The notes beneath the pieces are model-generated. The model was not told where the DNA came from, made no database searches, and saw only the letters and a list, made by a program, of their open reading frames with translations. From an uncultured Clostridium sp. (GTDB lineage: Bacteria > Bacillota > Clostridia > Lachnospirales > Lachnospiraceae), in the NCBI GenBank assembly GCA_900549235.1, contig URNT01000024.1, forward strand, positions 1 to 57,013: a stretch of 57,013 bases of DNA. Reading direction: 5' to 3'. Made by a program: the position numbers and the translations under genes. Shown one piece after another: positions 8,128 through 16,442 of the stretch. Position 1 is the stretch's first letter, and every line of letters starts with the position of its first letter.

Positions 8128-9993
8128 TCATGTTCCCCCATTCATACAGATATTGCAGGCAGCTCTGCCGCCCTTTGCCCGGTACAGGGCCACATCCGCC
8201 GCCTTGTAAAGAGCCTCAAAGGAGTCCCCCTCATCCGGAAAAAGAGCCGCACCCACGCTGCAGCCTGCCAGCGGATACCGGATCGTCTTCCTCTGAAGCT
8301 CAAAGGCTGTACCAAAGGCCCTGAGGCGTTTTTCCACCTGCTCCCTGCCTCCTGCATCTACCATAAATACAATAAACTCATCGCCGCCGATACGGCCCAC
8401 AAAGTCATTTTTCCGGAAGAATTTTTTTAAAAGCCCGGCAAAGGCGATCAGTACCTCGTCTCCCGCGTCATGGCCGTAGGTGTCGTTGATCTCCTTGAAT
8501 TTATCCAGGTCGAGGATCAAAAAGGCATGCTTTGTGTGGTTGTCCTCCTGGAGCTGGTTATTGACAAAGGATACTATGCTTTCCCGGTTATACACATCGG
8601 TTAGGAAGTCTACCTGGGATTTCTTGGTAAGCTCCTCCATCCTCAGCTTTTGGCCGGTGATGTCCATCAGCTTTCCGATGATCCTTGTGCGTACCTCTCC
8701 CGGCTTTCGCACCTCTACCGGGTGCATACGGAACCACTGATACTGCTCTGATCCCTTTGCCCGGATCCGCATCTCAAGATCGCAGAGCGGCTGTCTTGCC
8801 TCGATAGAATCGAGATAATCCCTGTAAAAAGGGCGATCCACAGGGTGCACCAGCTGTTCGCTTTCCTCTCTGGTCAGTTCAGGGTTAATCTGAAACATCC
8901 GCTGGGTCTGCTCTCCAGTGGAAAATACGCGGCTGGCCAGATCGTATTCAAAAAATGCCTCGTTGGAGTTTTCCTCCAGGATGCGGTAGCGCTCCTCACT
9001 TTTTTGAAGCTTCAGGGTCTGCTCCCGGATCTTTGTCAGCATTCCCCTGTATACATAGACGATCAGGCAGATCAGCACCAGGCAGGCGGCGATAAGAAAG
9101 GCTGCAAGCACAGCGGTATAGTCATGGATAAACTGGCAGCGGCCCACAACCTCTGTCTCCGGTACAACATAGACCATGTTCCAGTCATTATAACCCATGG
9201 GGGAATAGATCACATAACGGCGATCATCTCCCCGTCTGGTCATCACATAGCCTTCCCTTTCCTCCTTTACATCCTCCTGAAACTGCTCCAGGGAGGTGCC
9301 TCCATAAAAGGGCGCCTCTTTATAATACTGAAATAGGCTTAATTCCCTCATGACTACCTGGGAATCTCTGCCATAACCAACTAAAAGATTGCCCTCCCGG
9401 TCCATAATATAAGAGCTGTAATCCATAGCACGGTCCCCGGAAAGAGTCATCTCCGCGAAATGCTCCAAGGAATAGGAGCCTGTGATCACATGGGTTACTG
9501 TACCGTCCTGCACCACAGGAACCGCCAGAAGGATGATGATCTCACCGTCTACTGAGGACCGGATCGGATCACTGAGCTGCCATTCCTGGCTGACCATGGC
9601 GCTGGTGTAGTATTCCCGGGTCCCCACCTGTGTGGAGCCGCTGCCTTCATTGTCCAGATAATGGCTTACCGCGTTCTCATCAATAATGGCCACCCGGCGG
9701 AACTCATTGGTCTCCATCAGAGCCTTCATCAGTTCCATCTCCGTCTCAAGGCCGGGGGAGGCACCATGAAGCTCTATATAATTGGCAACGGACTGGAGCA
9801 TGCGCACCTGCACCTCCATCACACGGTCCATGTGATCGATCTGCTTTTTAACTATGCTGTTCATCCCCTCCACCATATAGGCGTCAATGGAGGCCTTCAT
9901 CCTGGCATAGTAGTATACCACACCAAAAACACCAATACACAGCGATCCCAAAACCATGGCCGCTGCAATCACCAACGATCTTGATCTTTTCAT
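8128..9993 (-). CDS. Membrane-bound sensory diguanylate cyclase (dCache-PAS-GGDEF)
   Basis: A 621-residue protein. It has an N-terminal helix (about 8-29), an extracellular Cache-like sensor (about 35-290), a second helix (YTAVLAAFLIAACLVLICL), a PAS domain (about 335-450) and a C-terminal GGDEF domain. The active motif GGDEF begins at residue 536. RKND five residues earlier is the RxxD inhibitory site, so product inhibition by cyclic di-GMP is expected. The coding end runs directly into fliB, linking cyclic di-GMP signalling with flagellin modification. The TATAAT at 10011-10016 is a plausible -10 box. Confidence 0.92.
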   Translation of the reverse strand: MKRSRSLVIAAAMVLGSLCIGVFGVVYYYARMKASIDAYMVEGMNSIVKKQIDHMDRVMEVQVRMLQSVANYIELHGASPGLETEMELMKALMETNEFRRVAIIDENAVSHYLDNEGSGSTQVGTREYYTSAMVSQEWQLSDPIRSSVDGEIIILLAVPVVQDGTVTHVITGSYSLEHFAEMTLSGDRAMDYSSYIMDREGNLLVGYGRDSQVVMRELSLFQYYKEAPFYGGTSLEQFQEDVKEEREGYVMTRRGDDRRYVIYSPMGYNDWNMVYVVPETEVVGRCQFIHDYTAVLAAFLIAACLVLICLIVYVYRGMLTKIREQTLKLQKSEERYRILEENSNEAFFEYDLASRVFSTGEQTQRMFQINPELTREESEQLVHPVDRPFYRDYLDSIEARQPLCDLEMRIRAKGSEQYQWFRMHPVEVRKPGEVRTRIIGKLMDITGQKLRMEELTKKSQVDFLTDVYNRESIVSFVNNQLQEDNHTKHAFLILDLDKFKEINDTYGHDAGDEVLIAFAGLLKKFFRKNDFVGRIGGDEFIVFMVDAGGREQVEKRLRAFGTAFELQRKTIRYPLAGCSVGAALFPDEGDSFEALYKAADVALYRAKGGRAACNICMNGGT

Positions 9994-10079
9994 AGGTTTC
10001 CGTTTCTCCTATTATACATCAGTCTGTCATTGTCTTATTTTACCATGAAACCCTGGGGGCTACAAGAGTGTGACGCACA

Positions 10080-12794
10080 TCATTTTTCCGGCTTACCCAG
10101 ACGGAGCCCTTCAAGATAATCCGAAAGCTCCTCATCCACTTCTTCAAAGAGATAACGTTTCCCAGAAGGCCGGAACTGCTCCCGGGTTTCCCGAAGCTCC
10201 GCCGCCACCCGGTCAATATCCTCCCGCAGGTCCTTTGCGGACATAAGAAGGCAGCCCTGGCCATAGATGATCAGCTGCTCCAGCCCGTCTGAGGTAGCCA
10301 CTGTCACCCGGTATCTGCGGCCGATCCGATGGGCCAGCTTTTCGATATACTGGTCGGCTGTCTCCGCCTCCTTTGTATAGACCACATGGATGTTGTGGTA
10401 ATCAATCGCCTCCCCTGTATTGCCCGCCACCTTATAGGCATCAAAGACCACGATGAGGGTGTATTTCCTGACCCCCTGGTAATTGCAGAGAATATCCATC
10501 AGCTTGTGCCTGGCGCCGTCAATGGTGACCTTGGAAAGCTCTCTTAGCTCCTCCCAGGCAAAGATGATATTGTAGCCGTCCACCAGAAGATATTCCTCCT
10601 CCGGCTCCCTGAGCGCTGTGTGGGAGGGGACTGCCGGCCGCCTGGGCGCAGAACTCTGGCTGGACGTATAACGTGAGCTGCTCTGATCCGGGTTTCTCCA
10701 TTTATTTTCTCCAAAGGTGCGGTTGAAAATAGCCTCCAGTTCCTTATCATCCGCCCAGGTGCCGGCAGAGGCAGGCGCTGTGCGGCGGAGAGTGTCGGGG
10801 GCTGCTTCCTGGATTTTGGCCTCTGTCTCCTCCTCCGGCTCCCGGAGGGTGGCCTCCAGGTGCATATGGTCCTTTACCTCATTCCAGGGCACGTTATAGC
10901 CTGCACCGTGGGCACAGAATACAGAGCCGGAGGGGTCATCTGTCTCTGCCTCCGGATCATAGGCCCCAGCCTCCATCACCTCCGCTGTGTTGTGGCAGGG
11001 CTCATAGCCCTTAAATGACACAGAGAAATGTCCCCGCCCTCTGGTATAGGAGATCACCTCCCGCTGGTAATCCTGTATAGCCGCTGCCGGGGCGCTTCCT
11101 GTCAGAATGCTCATGTCCCCATTGTTCTCCGGCGTATCAAATACCCCCTTCATCCGCTCCATATCCGTCATGGCCCGGCCCAGATTCTCTGAGGGCACCT
11201 CCAGCCGGAAGACGTACCAGGGCTCTAAAAGGACGCAGGCCCCCAGGGCCTTTGCCTCCATCAGGCCCTGACGGATTGCCCGGTAGGTGGCCTGGCGGAA
11301 GTCGCCGCCCTCTGTATGCTTTAAATGGGCCCGCCCTGCGGTAAGGATAATCTTCATATCGGTAATAGCGCTTCCCGTCAGTACCCCTCTGTGCTGCTTC
11401 TCCTCCAGGTGGGTCAGTACCAGTCTCTGCCAGTTTCGGTCCAGCACATCCTCACTGCAGTCCGTATCAAACTGCAGCCCGCTGCCTGCTTCTCCCGGCT
11501 CCAGCACCAGATGAACCTCCGCGTAATGGCGCAGGGGCTCAAAATGCCCCACTCCCTCTACTGCCCTGGATATAGTCTCTTTATAGACGATACTTCCCCT
11601 GCCAAATTCTACAGGGATCTGGAACCGTTCCAGGATCAGGCTCTTTAATATCTCGATCTGCACCTCTCCCATCACCTGGGCCTGTATCTCTCCTGCCGCT
11701 TCATTCCAGGTGATGTGGAGCTGGGGCTCCTCTTCCTCTAATATAAGAAGCTTTTTAAGGGTACTGTGGACATCGCTTCCCTCCGGAAGAAGGATCTGAT
11801 AAGTAAGGACCGGCTCCAGCACCGGCCCCTCAGAGCCCATTTCCCCGCCGATCCCCTGTCCCGGCCTGGTGGAGACAGGTCCCGTCAGGGCGCAGACCAT
11901 CCCCGGCCCAGCCTCCTGGACCGTCTCAAAGCGCTGGCCGGAATAGATCCTGATCTGGTTGATCTTCTCCTCCTTAGAGCCAGGGAGGAATTCCTTTACC
12001 TTAAAGCTGCCGCCTGTTACCTTCATATGAGTCAGGCGGTTCCCCTGGCTGTCTCTTGAGATCTTAAACACCTTTCCCGAGGGCTCCGCCTTATAGGCCG
12101 GAGTCCGCACATAGCGGCTGATCCCTTCCAGCAGTTCCTCTACGCCTGTGAGCTTCAGGGCAGAACCGAAAAAGCAGGGAAATGCCTTCCGGCTGCCAAT
12201 CAGCTCCCTGACCGCTTCCTCCGGGATCTCTCCTGTTTCCAGATACCGGTCTAACAGGCCCTCCTCGCACAGAGCCAGCTCCTCGTCCCTGCTTTCTCCT
12301 GAAAAGTCTATGCAGCTTCCGTCCAGGCGGGCCTTAAGCTCTGCCATCAGAGCATTGCGGTCGGTGCCGGGCTGATCCATTTTGTTAATAAAAAGGAAGA
12401 CGGGCACCCGAAAGCGCTTTAAAAGGCGCCACAGGGTCTCGGTATGGCCCTGGACGCCGTCTGCGCCGCTGATCACAAGGATGGCGCAGTCTAGCACCTG
12501 CAGGGTCCGTTCCATTTCCGCCGAAAAGTCCACATGGCCCGGTGTATCAAGAAGGGTCATCATCCGCTCCCCCAGTCCCAAAACCGCCTGCTTGGAAAAA
12601 ATCGTGATTCCTCTTGCCCGCTCCAGCTCATAGGTATCTAAAAATGCGTCCCTGTTATCCACACGTCCCAGCCTGCGGATGGAGCCGCTTAAGTAGAGGA
12701 TCGCCTCTGAAAGGGTGGTCTTGCCTGCGTCCACATGGGCAAGCAGACCCGCACATATATATTCTTTTGATATTTCAGGCGCTTGTCCGGCCAT
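10080..12794 (-). CDS. TetM-like ribosome-binding GTPase fused to NYN (YacP-like) domain
   Basis: A 904-residue fusion. Residues about 1-640 are an EF-G paralogue of the tetracycline ribosomal-protection class: G1 AHVDAGKTT, G2 RARGITIFS, G3 DTPGHVDFSAEMER, G4 NKMDQPG, then EF-G domains II-V. After a low-complexity linker rich in S, P and E (about 690-750), the C-terminus (about 755-890) is a NYN/PIN-like nuclease domain with LLVDGYNIIFAW, VVFDAYKV and VATSDGLEQLI, whose acidic residues match YacP/Rae1-type ribosome-associated RNases. The start at MAGQAPEIS has AAAAGGAGGC in front. Whether it confers tetracycline resistance is doubtful. Ribosome rescue or mRNA cleavage on the ribosome is a reasonable inference. 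Confidence 0.85.
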   Translation of the reverse strand: MAGQAPEISKEYICAGLLAHVDAGKTTLSEAILYLSGSIRRLGRVDNRDAFLDTYELERARGITIFSKQAVLGLGERMMTLLDTPGHVDFSAEMERTLQVLDCAILVISGADGVQGHTETLWRLLKRFRVPVFLFINKMDQPGTDRNALMAELKARLDGSCIDFSGESRDEELALCEEGLLDRYLETGEIPEEAVRELIGSRKAFPCFFGSALKLTGVEELLEGISRYVRTPAYKAEPSGKVFKISRDSQGNRLTHMKVTGGSFKVKEFLPGSKEEKINQIRIYSGQRFETVQEAGPGMVCALTGPVSTRPGQGIGGEMGSEGPVLEPVLTYQILLPEGSDVHSTLKKLLILEEEEPQLHITWNEAAGEIQAQVMGEVQIEILKSLILERFQIPVEFGRGSIVYKETISRAVEGVGHFEPLRHYAEVHLVLEPGEAGSGLQFDTDCSEDVLDRNWQRLVLTHLEEKQHRGVLTGSAITDMKIILTAGRAHLKHTEGGDFRQATYRAIRQGLMEAKALGACVLLEPWYVFRLEVPSENLGRAMTDMERMKGVFDTPENNGDMSILTGSAPAAAIQDYQREVISYTRGRGHFSVSFKGYEPCHNTAEVMEAGAYDPEAETDDPSGSVFCAHGAGYNVPWNEVKDHMHLEATLREPEEETEAKIQEAAPDTLRRTAPASAGTWADDKELEAIFNRTFGENKWRNPDQSSSRYTSSQSSAPRRPAVPSHTALREPEEEYLLVDGYNIIFAWEELRELSKVTIDGARHKLMDILCNYQGVRKYTLIVVFDAYKVAGNTGEAIDYHNIHVVYTKEAETADQYIEKLAHRIGRRYRVTVATSDGLEQLIIYGQGCLLMSAKDLREDIDRVAAELRETREQFRPSGKRYLFEEVDEELSDYLEGLRLGKPEK

Positions 12795-12829
12795 GAAAAA
12801 TGCCTCCTTTTGTGATTGCATGATGTTGA

Positions 12830-12858
12830 ATTATATCACAAAAAGAGGCTCTGGTCGA
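12830..12858 (-). promoter_or_regulatory. Promoter of the TetM-like/NYN gene
   Basis: Read leftward: TCGACC, 17-base spacer, TATAAT, about 40 bases before the start codon. The -10 box is perfect and the -35 box weak. Confidence 0.5.
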
Positions 12859-12859
12859 G

Positions 12860-12886
12860 ATGCCATACTGGAATAAGCTATGGCAT
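12860..12886. repeat. Inverted repeat at the mobile-element junction
   Basis: Perfect 8-bp inverted repeat ATGCCATA / TATGGCAT with an 11-base loop. It lies between the promoter of the preceding gene and the stop codon of the MobC fragment, where core and mobile DNA meet. It could be a terminator or an insertion scar. Confidence 0.45.
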
Positions 12887-12887
12887 A

Positions 12888-12968
12888 TTATTCAATTTCG
12901 GCGTATTCTTCCTCGGTCATGCGTGTCTTGACTACCCAGCTGCGGTGTAGTGTGTTGTATCGTTTCAT
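12888..12968 (-). pseudogene. Truncated MobC-like mobilization protein fragment
   Basis: The first 23 residues (MKRYNTLHRSWVVKTRMTEE and onward) read like the conserved N-terminus of the MobC relaxosome proteins of Tn1549-type integrative elements, which normally continue for about 100 residues. Here a stop follows after 26 codons. The ribosome binding site GAAAGGAGG is intact. Only the start of the gene was left when the rest of the element was lost. Confidence 0.65.
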
Positions 12969-13315
12969 GGCCGGCAGGCCTCCTTTCTGTGCGTGGTGTC
13001 CTCTCACTAATAGGAAAAAACAGGGTGTGAAGCGGAATTGTTTTTGAAAAATCGAAAATTTATTTTGAGGGATTTCTAAGCGGCGTAACCCGCATAAGCA
13101 GGGTTTGGGGAAGGCACTCCCCAACAAGATTTCCGCACAAAACACAAAAGAGCAGAATGGACGGATTTTCCGGCAAGAACTTTTCCGGCGGCTCGGTCTT
13201 TCCCGATTTGCCAAAAATGGGCGTAAAAAAAGCAGCAAATCTTTTTCGGATTTACTGCTTTATGTGCCGCTGCGAGGCGGTCAACGGTGGGCGAAACCCA
13301 TTCATTGTCGTTGAC
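12969..13315. mobile_element. oriT-like noncoding remnant of a Tn1549-type element
   Basis: No gene is seen. The region carries adjacent hairpins AACCC-GCATAAGCA... with GGGTT (13087-13105) and TTGGGG / CCCCAA (13105-13124), then a GC-rich stretch like the conserved segment upstream of mobC in Tn1549-like integrative elements, where the transfer origin lies. The identification is from memory of such elements and was not aligned. Confidence 0.5.
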
Positions 13316-13511
13316 TGGCTCGGCTGGATTTGTTAAATATTTTCAAAACCTCATAATGATTCCGATTGCTTTTATCCCCGCCATTGTCTGGGAACAAGCA
13401 ATAAGGCAGACTATCTGTTGTTCGGTGCTTTATGACACAAGCACAACATTTTCCATGATTGGGGCAGGATATTTTAGGACAAATACATTCCTTTACATTT
13501 TTACATTGCAC
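13302..13511 (-). CDS. Small cysteine-rich protein (DUF6485-like)
   Basis: A 69-residue protein with a dense cysteine pattern in QCKNVKECICPKISCPNHGK followed by CCACVIKHR and LPYCLFP, resembling the small CxCP...C..HGKCC family. It is probably a metal- or cluster-binding domain; its function is unknown. A GTG start at 13511 is chosen because CGAGGTGG is four bases upstream. It lies directly behind the permease. The last ten residues (NKSSRASQRQ) read into the oriT-like sequence, so the 3' end is probably chimeric. Confidence 0.6.
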   Translation of the reverse strand: MQCKNVKECICPKISCPNHGKCCACVIKHRTTDSLPYCLFPDNGGDKSNRNHYEVLKIFNKSSRASQRQ

Positions 13512-13525
13512 ATTACCACCTCGTT

Positions 13526-14431
13526 TCAAATGAGTATCGGCGAAATAGCATTAAAGAAATAGCCAACCAGTATAATTCCGATTGTACATATTGCAATAAA
13601 AATCCACAAAAGTTTAGGTTTTACAGCTTTACGCAGCATAATCATGGACGGCAGGGACAATGTGGTAACGCCCATCATAAAAGATAGCACCACACCGAGC
13701 AATGCTCCCTTTGCAAGTAATGCTTCTGCTATCGGAATTGTTCCAAAAATATCTGCATACATTGGTACTCCGGCGATTGTTGCGATAATTACACCAAACG
13801 GGTTATTATCTCCAAGTACCTTGACAATGATTTCTTCTGGTATCCAGTTATGGATCAGCGCCCCAATACCTACGCCGATCAGAACATAAGGCGCAACCTT
13901 TTTCGCAGTCGATACAACCTGTTCCCACGCAAAATGAAGTCTGTCCTTAAAGTGTAATTCTTCCTGCGGAATATCAACAGATTTCCCATTTCTGATGTAT
14001 TCCTCCACTTCGTTATTTAAGTGCAGTTTTTCAATTAAAGCACCTCCTGCAACGGCAATTACAAGTCCGAGCAGAACATACACAACTGCTACTTTCCAAC
14101 CAAATATGCTCATAAGAAGTACAAGCGAGCCAAGGTCTACCATAGGAGAAGAAATCAAAAAGGAAAAGGTAACACCAAGCGGCAACCCGGCACTGGTAAA
14201 ACCGATAAATAAAGGAATCGATGAACAAGAACAAAACGGCGTAACCGTTCCCAAAAGGGCAGCTATGATATTTGCACCTATTCCTTGAAATCTTCCTAAT
14301 ATCTTTTTGGTTCTCTCCGGAGGAAAATAACTTTGAATATACGAAATTATTAAAATTAAAACGCCCAGTAACAGCATAATTTTTATGGTATCATAAATAA
14401 AAAACTGGATGCTGAAAAAAGCCGTTGCCAT
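13526..14431 (-). CDS. Permease of the ArsP/YraQ (COG0701) family
   Basis: A 301-residue membrane protein with the family hallmark TPFCSCSSIPLFIGF followed by a glycine/serine-rich loop (SAGLPLGVTFSFLISSPMVD). A related segment (AGVPMYADIFGTIPIAEALL) is in the second half. ArsP-type members export trivalent organoarsenicals, but many relatives are uncharacterised. The start MATAFFSIQFF is a choice: an earlier TTG overlaps the arsR remnant, and the ATG itself lies in a terminator-like hairpin. It sits in an arsR-permease-small-protein cassette inside the AT-rich mobile segment. Confidence 0.8.
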   Translation of the reverse strand: MATAFFSIQFFIYDTIKIMLLLGVLILIISYIQSYFPPERTKKILGRFQGIGANIIAALLGTVTPFCSCSSIPLFIGFTSAGLPLGVTFSFLISSPMVDLGSLVLLMSIFGWKVAVVYVLLGLVIAVAGGALIEKLHLNNEVEEYIRNGKSVDIPQEELHFKDRLHFAWEQVVSTAKKVAPYVLIGVGIGALIHNWIPEEIIVKVLGDNNPFGVIIATIAGVPMYADIFGTIPIAEALLAKGALLGVVLSFMMGVTTLSLPSMIMLRKAVKPKLLWIFIAICTIGIILVGYFFNAISPILI

Positions 14432-14446
14432 ATTGGAACGGCTTTT
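14417..14446. terminator. Hairpin between arsR remnant and permease
   Basis: Ten-bp perfect stem AAAAGCCGTT / AACGGCTTTT with a 10-base loop and T-runs on both strands. Read leftward it would end arsR transcription, and it contains the permease ATG. Confidence 0.5.
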
Positions 14447-14742
14447 AGGTATTTGAGCATTTATCGCAACTACTTTTTGTTTCGTCAACAGCAATAATCT
14501 CTTTCAATAGAGCCAGTACCTTTTCTCCACCTTGTTTACTGATTTGGTAATGTGTCCAGTTACAATACCTGCTTCACATAAAATTTTCATGTGGCAGGAC
14601 AGCGAAGATTGCGGCATATTCACTTCATCAGTTAAAGTACAGGTGCATTTTCCCCATTATGCAAAAGTTCTAAAATGCGTAACCTACGCTCGTCACTTAG
14701 AGCCTTGAAGATTTTTGCTCTTTCCTCATAAGTAGTTGTCAT
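14445..14742 (-). pseudogene. ArsR-family metalloregulator, broken by two frameshifts
   Basis: The start reads MTTTYEERAKIFKALSDERR, a typical ArsR/SmtB N-terminus with a good ribosome binding site. One base is missing after the GGGGAAAATG stretch, which breaks the frame at about codon 31. The next frame gives CTCTLTDEVNMPQSSLSCHM, a metal-site helix plus recognition helix. A second shift near VTGH returns to ISKQGGEKVLALLKEIIAVD and a cysteine-rich end (CDKCSNT). Together these make one complete repressor, so the gene is a recent pseudogene unless the shifts are sequencing errors. Confidence 0.75.
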
Positions 14743-14773
14743 GTTCTCACCTCAAATCTAAATTTCTTCATAT

Positions 14774-14785
14774 AAGTATATACTT
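14774..14785. promoter_or_regulatory. Putative ArsR operator
   Basis: Perfect 12-bp palindrome AAGTATATACTT, about 32 bases upstream of the arsR start, inside an AT-rich promoter-like region. Confidence 0.45.
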
Positions 14786-14820
14786 CAAATCAAGAAAAGT
14801 CAATATGAGATTGTATTTTT

Positions 14821-14915
14821 TTAGCCATGGCAGTGCCGCTTCGATGGTCATTCCATCTACTCCCAACGCCCCTTTGTTTGCCTTCACTCTTTTATAAGCC
14901 CTGTTCAGGATCTCC
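14821..14915 (-). mobile_element. ltrA: Fragment of a group II intron reverse transcriptase gene
   Basis: Read leftward, the sequence encodes ILNRAYKRVKANKGALGVDG and then MTIEAALPWL, the conserved N-terminal block of group II intron-encoded reverse transcriptases. No start codon, catalytic domain or rest of the intron is present. Upstream bases to about 14985 (GGTGCAAATCCC) may be intron RNA remnants. Confidence 0.75.
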
Positions 14916-14993
14916 TTCCCGCTACCGGGCGGACTTGGGATTTGCACCCTTAAGAAACGTGCGCCGCCAGGTACACAACTGAAACCAGGGAAG

Positions 14994-16430
14994 CTATTTT
15001 AATATCAGTGTCGGACAGCTCCTAGCCTGAGAATTCATATTTACCCACCGATTCATTCGTACTTGCTCCCCATCAAATAAGATGTTTACATGATCGAAAA
15101 ATGCCATTTCCGGAAAACGCCATTCCATCATCAGCGCATTCGCACTGTTCCAGTACGCAATAGCTGAAATCCGTGATATATCCTGCTCATACTGATGATG
15201 AAGATAAGAACACGTCATAGTAGTTTTTCCGCAGATCCAGTGCTCCAGACCTGCCACAACCTCATGACAGCCTCGACTATCTTCCATCACGTACCGCACA
15301 TGATCCTTCTCAAAATGCAGCTCCACTCGTTTCACACCGTTACAATTTTCCTCTGGCATCCATACAAAATCTTTTTCCTTCAGCTGTATATGTTCCTTTA
15401 CTGAGGCATTTTTTCCTTCCAGAGTCATACGCAGTCCTTTTTGAGTTAAGATCTCATCTTTCACAGATGCTTTCTCCCAATTAGTTTCCTGATCTTCCTT
15501 TACCTTGTCCACAATTTCCGTCTGAAATAATCTCATGGCTGTGTAATGCTCATCTGCCGCTGTCATCGCAAAAACCATATCCAACCTGGGAACCTGACCA
15601 CAAATCTGCCCAAACATCCCTCTGCCTGCCCAAATATCATCTATATGATCCCAGTGAAAATTGTATTGAAGTCCGTTCTCCGGTGGAATCGGATCCAGAT
15701 ACCCCATAGCATAATCAATCCACTGTCGGGAAATCAGCTGTTCCCCCTTCCATTTTCCTTTATTCAGATAGAGAAGCCCTATCCGTAGCATATCTTCTAC
15801 TGTAAGGGATACGCCATTCCCTCCAGAACAAACGCCCTCCGGACTCAGCATCCATGAAAATTCTGTCAGACCTATCTTTTTCCCGATTCGTTCCCAGATC
15901 AGTTCCCGACAGGTCTTTTTTTCCAGTTTCTGAACAATATAAGACAATATATAGCTGTTGCCACTGGAATACATATAAACCTCTCCTGGTTTTTTGTCAA
16001 AGGGTACTTGAAAATACGCATCTTTCCAGCTGCTTTTTAAAGGTCTCCATTCATTTCCGCCAATACTGCGCTGCTGTCCATTTCGCATAGTAATCATGTT
16101 CCGAATGGTACAGGCACTCAGATATTTGTTGGCGTTCTTTCTATATTCCGGAAAATATTTTAAAATAGGATCGTCTAATTCCAGAAGACCATCTGTGTAT
16201 GCCAATGCCACCGCTGTATTAGTCAGAATTTTCGTAAATGAATGCATAATATGGGGAATATCTGCAGCATAGGGGGAATTATAAGCTTCAAAAACAACCT
16301 TCCCATGTCGGGCAATCATGATTCCATGAATCTCTGTCTCTGCCTTTTCACAGGCATTTAAGAAATCAATAATGTATTCTGGGTTGATTCCTTCCTGAGA
16401 GGGAAACGACCGTTCAAGTTCATTTTTCAT
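14994..16430 (-). CDS. Serine hydrolase, beta-lactamase/class C-like fold
   Basis: A 478-residue protein with the active-site SxxK motif (SFTK, residues 64-67) and a second motif YSSGN near residue 154, typical of class C beta-lactamase-like esterases and peptidases. No signal peptide is visible, so it probably acts in the cytoplasm. The C-terminal 130 residues are an added domain of unknown role. The extreme C-terminus lies at the edge of the intron remnant and may be altered. It is transcribed with the SLC13 transporter 12 bases upstream, and its base composition is AT-richer than the core genes. The substrate is unknown. Confidence 0.85.
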   Translation of the reverse strand: MKNELERSFPSQEGINPEYIIDFLNACEKAETEIHGIMIARHGKVVFEAYNSPYAADIPHIMHSFTKILTNTAVALAYTDGLLELDDPILKYFPEYRKNANKYLSACTIRNMITMRNGQQRSIGGNEWRPLKSSWKDAYFQVPFDKKPGEVYMYSSGNSYILSYIVQKLEKKTCRELIWERIGKKIGLTEFSWMLSPEGVCSGGNGVSLTVEDMLRIGLLYLNKGKWKGEQLISRQWIDYAMGYLDPIPPENGLQYNFHWDHIDDIWAGRGMFGQICGQVPRLDMVFAMTAADEHYTAMRLFQTEIVDKVKEDQETNWEKASVKDEILTQKGLRMTLEGKNASVKEHIQLKEKDFVWMPEENCNGVKRVELHFEKDHVRYVMEDSRGCHEVVAGLEHWICGKTTMTCSYLHHQYEQDISRISAIAYWNSANALMMEWRFPEMAFFDHVNILFDGEQVRMNRWVNMNSQARSCPTLILK

Positions 16431-16442
16431 TGTCGTGACTCC

